This document shows, piece after piece, positions 5,600-7,432 of a stretch of 7,432 bases of DNA. The position numbers were made by a program, and so were the translations under genes. Source of the stretch: Bacillota bacterium (GTDB lineage Bacteria > Bacillota > Dehalobacteriia > UBA4068); NCBI GenBank assembly GCA_009778255.1, contig WRKD01000122.1, positions 1-7,432 of the forward strand. Reading direction: 5' to 3'. The stretch's first letter is position 1, and each line of letters begins with the position of its first letter. The notes under the pieces are model-generated. The model did not search any database, had not been told where the DNA came from, and saw only the letters and a program-made list of their open reading frames with translations.

Positions 5600-6682
5600 A
5601 TGGAAAACACAAATACTTTGTTCAAAATATTGGCAATAAACCCTGGTTCTACCTCTACTAAGCTTGCTTTGTTTGAAAATGAAAATATGCTGGCAGAAAA
5701 AACTGTGCGTTACGATGTAGCGGATTTTGCAGGTTGTGCTAATCTGATGGAGCAAAAACCACTGCGTATGGCATGTTTAACTGAGTTTTTACAGGAAAAT
5801 GATACTGCTATGGCGGATTTGGATGCAGTGGTTGGACGAGGCGGTTTAATTAGGCCTGTAGAAGCAGGTACATATACGGTCAATGAACAAATGTTAGCAG
5901 ATCTATATGCAGGAATAGCCGGTGTCCATGCCTCTTCTTTAGGAGGCGTTATGGCCGAAGAAATTGGCCGTGAACATGGAATACCGGCTTATATTGTAGA
6001 TCCGGTAGTAGTAGACGAATTAGAGCCGGTAGCCAAAATAAGTGGTTTGCCGGGAATTAGGCGTGTTTGTGTTTTCCATGCTCTTAATACGCGGGCTGTG
6101 GCGCGTATCTGCGCTGCCAATTTAAATATGAAATATGAAGATGCCCGCTTTATTGTGGCTCATTTAGGCGGCGGCATTAGCGTGGGTGCCCACCGTTATG
6201 GCAGGGTTATTGATGTCAATAACGGCTTAACCGGAGAAGGCCCTTTTTCTCCGGAGCGCAGCGGCGGTATACTATTGAACGCTATTATCGAGCGCTGTTA
6301 TTCCGGTGAATACAGTAAAAAAGATATGCTGGATCTGGTTAGTAAAAACGGAGGCATGAAAGCTTATCTTGGTACACATGACCTGAATAAAGCGGAAGAA
6401 ATGATTTTACAGGGCGATGAAAAAGCTGCTTTAATAGTCGAAGCTATGGCTTATCAGGTTTGCAAAGAAATTGGCGCTATGGCGGCAGTGTTGGAAGGGC
6501 GTATAGACGGTATCATCCTTACCGGCGGTTTAGCTTATTCCCCCCGTTTTAATGGCGCTATCAAACAGCGGGTAGATAAACTCGCCCCGGTATATGTTTA
6601 CCCTGGCGAAAATGAACTGGAAGCCTTGGCTATGGGTGCTTTACGTGTACTTAGGGGAGAGGAGAAAGTTAAAATATATTAA
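5600..6682 (+). CDS. buk: Butyrate kinase, canonical copy (second copy)
   Basis: Transfers phosphate from butyryl phosphate or a branched acyl phosphate to ADP, the ATP-yielding step of the pathway. The 360 residues carry the full motif set: INPGSTSTK (13-21), VGRGGL (78-83), YIVDPVVVDEL (131-141), RRVCVFHALN (154-163), AHLGGGISVGAH (187-198), GRVIDVNNGLTGEGPFSPER (201-220), GGMKAYLGTHD (251-261), LTGGLAYS (307-314) and YPGENELEALAMGALRVLRG (334-353). These match the family pattern better than the first copy, so this is the likelier main kinase. The ATG at 5600 has AAGGAG ending 4 nt upstream. The gap after ptb is 42 nt, and 44 nt separate it from the ferredoxin gene. The real acyl substrate is inferred from the neighbouring oxoacid oxidoreductase genes and may be isobutyryl, isovaleryl or 2-methylbutyryl phosphate. 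Confidence 0.95.
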   Translation: MENTNTLFKILAINPGSTSTKLALFENENMLAEKTVRYDVADFAGCANLMEQKPLRMACLTEFLQENDTAMADLDAVVGRGGLIRPVEAGTYTVNEQMLADLYAGIAGVHASSLGGVMAEEIGREHGIPAYIVDPVVVDELEPVAKISGLPGIRRVCVFHALNTRAVARICAANLNMKYEDARFIVAHLGGGISVGAHRYGRVIDVNNGLTGEGPFSPERSGGILLNAIIERCYSGEYSKKDMLDLVSKNGGMKAYLGTHDLNKAEEMILQGDEKAALIVEAMAYQVCKEIGAMAAVLEGRIDGIILTGGLAYSPRFNGAIKQRVDKLAPVYVYPGENELEALAMGALRVLRGEEKVKIY

Positions 6683-6726
6683 GTATAGCAAGAGTATTAC
6701 TGAAATCGAGAAAGGAGTGAATTACC

Positions 6727-6942
6727 TTGGTCAATAAAGTGACCATCGACGAAACCGTGTGCAAGGGCTGCGCTCTTTGCACTGTAACATGCCCGAAAAA
6801 AATCCTGCAATTGGATGCAAGCAGGCTCAATGCCAAAGCTTATCATCCGGCAATTATGATAGCGCAGGAAAAATGTATTGCCTGTGCTATGTGTGCTACC
6901 ATCTGTCCGGATAGCGCCATTACCGTGGAAAAGGAGGTTTGA
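6727..6942 (+). CDS. vorD: 2x[4Fe-4S] ferredoxin, probable delta subunit of 2-oxoacid:ferredoxin oxidoreductase
   Basis: A 71-residue two-cluster ferredoxin with CKGCALCTVTCP (Cys 12, 15, 18, 22) and CIACAMCATICP (Cys 50, 53, 56, 60), both complete CxxCxxCxxxCP motifs. It would pass electrons from the catalytic subunits to free ferredoxin. The start is the TTG at 6727, supported by AAAGGAG ending 9 nt upstream; no ATG or GTG is suitably placed before the first motif. Its last codons contain the AAGGAGG ribosome binding site of the next gene, 2 nt downstream of its stop, so the two are translationally close. The subunit role rests on that adjacency. The vor name (rather than kor) follows the butyrate kinase context and the best remembered match of the next gene. 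Confidence 0.88.
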   Translation: MVNKVTIDETVCKGCALCTVTCPKKILQLDASRLNAKAYHPAIMIAQEKCIACAMCATICPDSAITVEKEV

Positions 6943-6944
6943 AC

Positions 6945-7432
6945 ATGGCGGAACGTTTGTTGATGAAAGGCAATGAAGCTATGGCAGAAGCTGTTATACA
7001 AGCAGGTTGCCGACATTTTTTCGGTTATCCTATAACTCCGCAAAATGAGGTTTGCGCATATTTTTCTAAAAGAATGCCTCAGGTTGGCGGTACCTATTTA
7101 CAAGCGGAATCGGAAGTCGCGGCAATCAATATGGTTTTAGGCGCGGCTTCAGCCGGAGTTAGGGCTATAACCTCCTCTTCTTCGCCCGGGATATCTTTAA
7201 AAACGGAAGGGCTCTCGTATTTAGCTGGTAGCGATTTACCTTGCCTGGTGGTAAACGTTCAACGCGGCGGTCCGGGTTTGGGTGGCATTCAGCCTTCGCA
7301 AGCCGATTATTATCAAGCTACTAAGGCGCCTGGCCATGGTGATACCCATATACTGGTGCTTGCGCCTGCTTCTGTGCAAGAAATGGTAGATCTGCCTTAT
7401 AAAGCTTATGAGCTGGCTGAACAGTATCGCAT
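6945..7432 (+). CDS. vorB: 2-oxoacid:ferredoxin oxidoreductase subunit, VorB-like (3' end outside window)
   Basis: The first 162 codons of a 2-oxoacid:ferredoxin oxidoreductase subunit carrying the pyrimidine-binding (POR N-terminal) domain. The ATG at 6945 has AAGGAGG 7 nt upstream (6931-6937) and the frame stays open to the right edge. Seen: KGNEAMAEAVIQAGC (8-22), GYPITPQNEV, LQAESEVAAINMVLGAASAG, TSSSSPGISLKTEG, QRGGPGLGGIQPSQADYYQA, GHGD and LAPASVQEMVDL. These are the typical blocks of the VorB/KorA-type subunit. The complete enzyme would oxidatively decarboxylate a 2-oxo acid to acyl-CoA, reducing ferredoxin. The Ptb/Buk genes upstream favour branched-chain 2-oxo acids (from valine, leucine, isoleucine); 2-oxoglutarate cannot be excluded from this fragment. 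A TPP-binding subunit and a gamma subunit are expected beyond the edge. Confidence 0.92.
   Translation, partial: MAERLLMKGNEAMAEAVIQAGCRHFFGYPITPQNEVCAYFSKRMPQVGGTYLQAESEVAAINMVLGAASAGVRAITSSSSPGISLKTEGLSYLAGSDLPCLVVNVQRGGPGLGGIQPSQADYYQATKAPGHGDTHILVLAPASVQEMVDLPYKAYELAEQYR

Noticed and set aside
5309..5755. 148-residue minus-strand open frame across the ptb/buk2 junction
   Set aside because: It is antisense to two clear genes, shows no recognisable domain and its composition looks like an out-of-frame shadow.

Overview
The window comes from an anaerobic bacterium. The low-to-mid GC content, strong AGGAG-type ribosome binding sites, an oxygen-sensitive iron-sulfur serine dehydratase, a ferredoxin-linked 2-oxoacid oxidoreductase and a butyrate-kinase/phosphotransbutyrylase pathway together suggest an amino-acid-fermenting member of the Bacillota (Clostridia or Negativicutes type). 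The taxon is inferred from gene content; there is no rRNA marker here.

Layout. Positions 1-1337 (+) hold most of a single-chain, [4Fe-4S]-dependent L-serine dehydratase whose first codons lie outside the window. It converges on a minus-strand gene (1410-2114) for a small multi-cysteine iron-sulfur protein of unknown function. That protein has one complete ferredoxin-type Cys motif and a second one with only three cysteines. A 265-bp divergent region (2115-2379) carries a good promoter for the iron-sulfur gene (TTGAAT-17-TATTAT) and a small repeat-like, hairpin-forming segment in the upstream region of mnmA. mnmA (2380-3453, +) encodes the tRNA U34 2-thiouridylase.

From 3483 onward the window is one metabolic operon. 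A promoter with the same two hexamers and spacing is followed by a 7+7 bp inverted repeat over the predicted transcription start, a plausible repressor operator. The genes are buk1, ptb, buk2, a two-cluster ferredoxin (vorD-like) and the start of a vorB-like subunit cut off by the right edge. Read together: a branched-chain (or related) 2-oxo acid is oxidised by the ferredoxin-dependent oxidoreductase to an acyl-CoA. Ptb then swaps CoA for phosphate, and a butyrate-kinase-family enzyme transfers the phosphate to ADP, giving ATP and a free (probably branched-chain) fatty acid. The remaining oxidoreductase subunits are expected just past the right edge.

The most unusual points are two butyrate kinase paralogs flanking one ptb, with the first paralog changed at several otherwise conserved positions; the operator at the operon start; and the incomplete second cluster motif in the minus-strand iron-sulfur protein. 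I did not see evidence of mobile elements, CRISPR arrays, phage genes, defence genes or structural RNA genes. Most of the window is recognisable metabolism rather than a new type of system.
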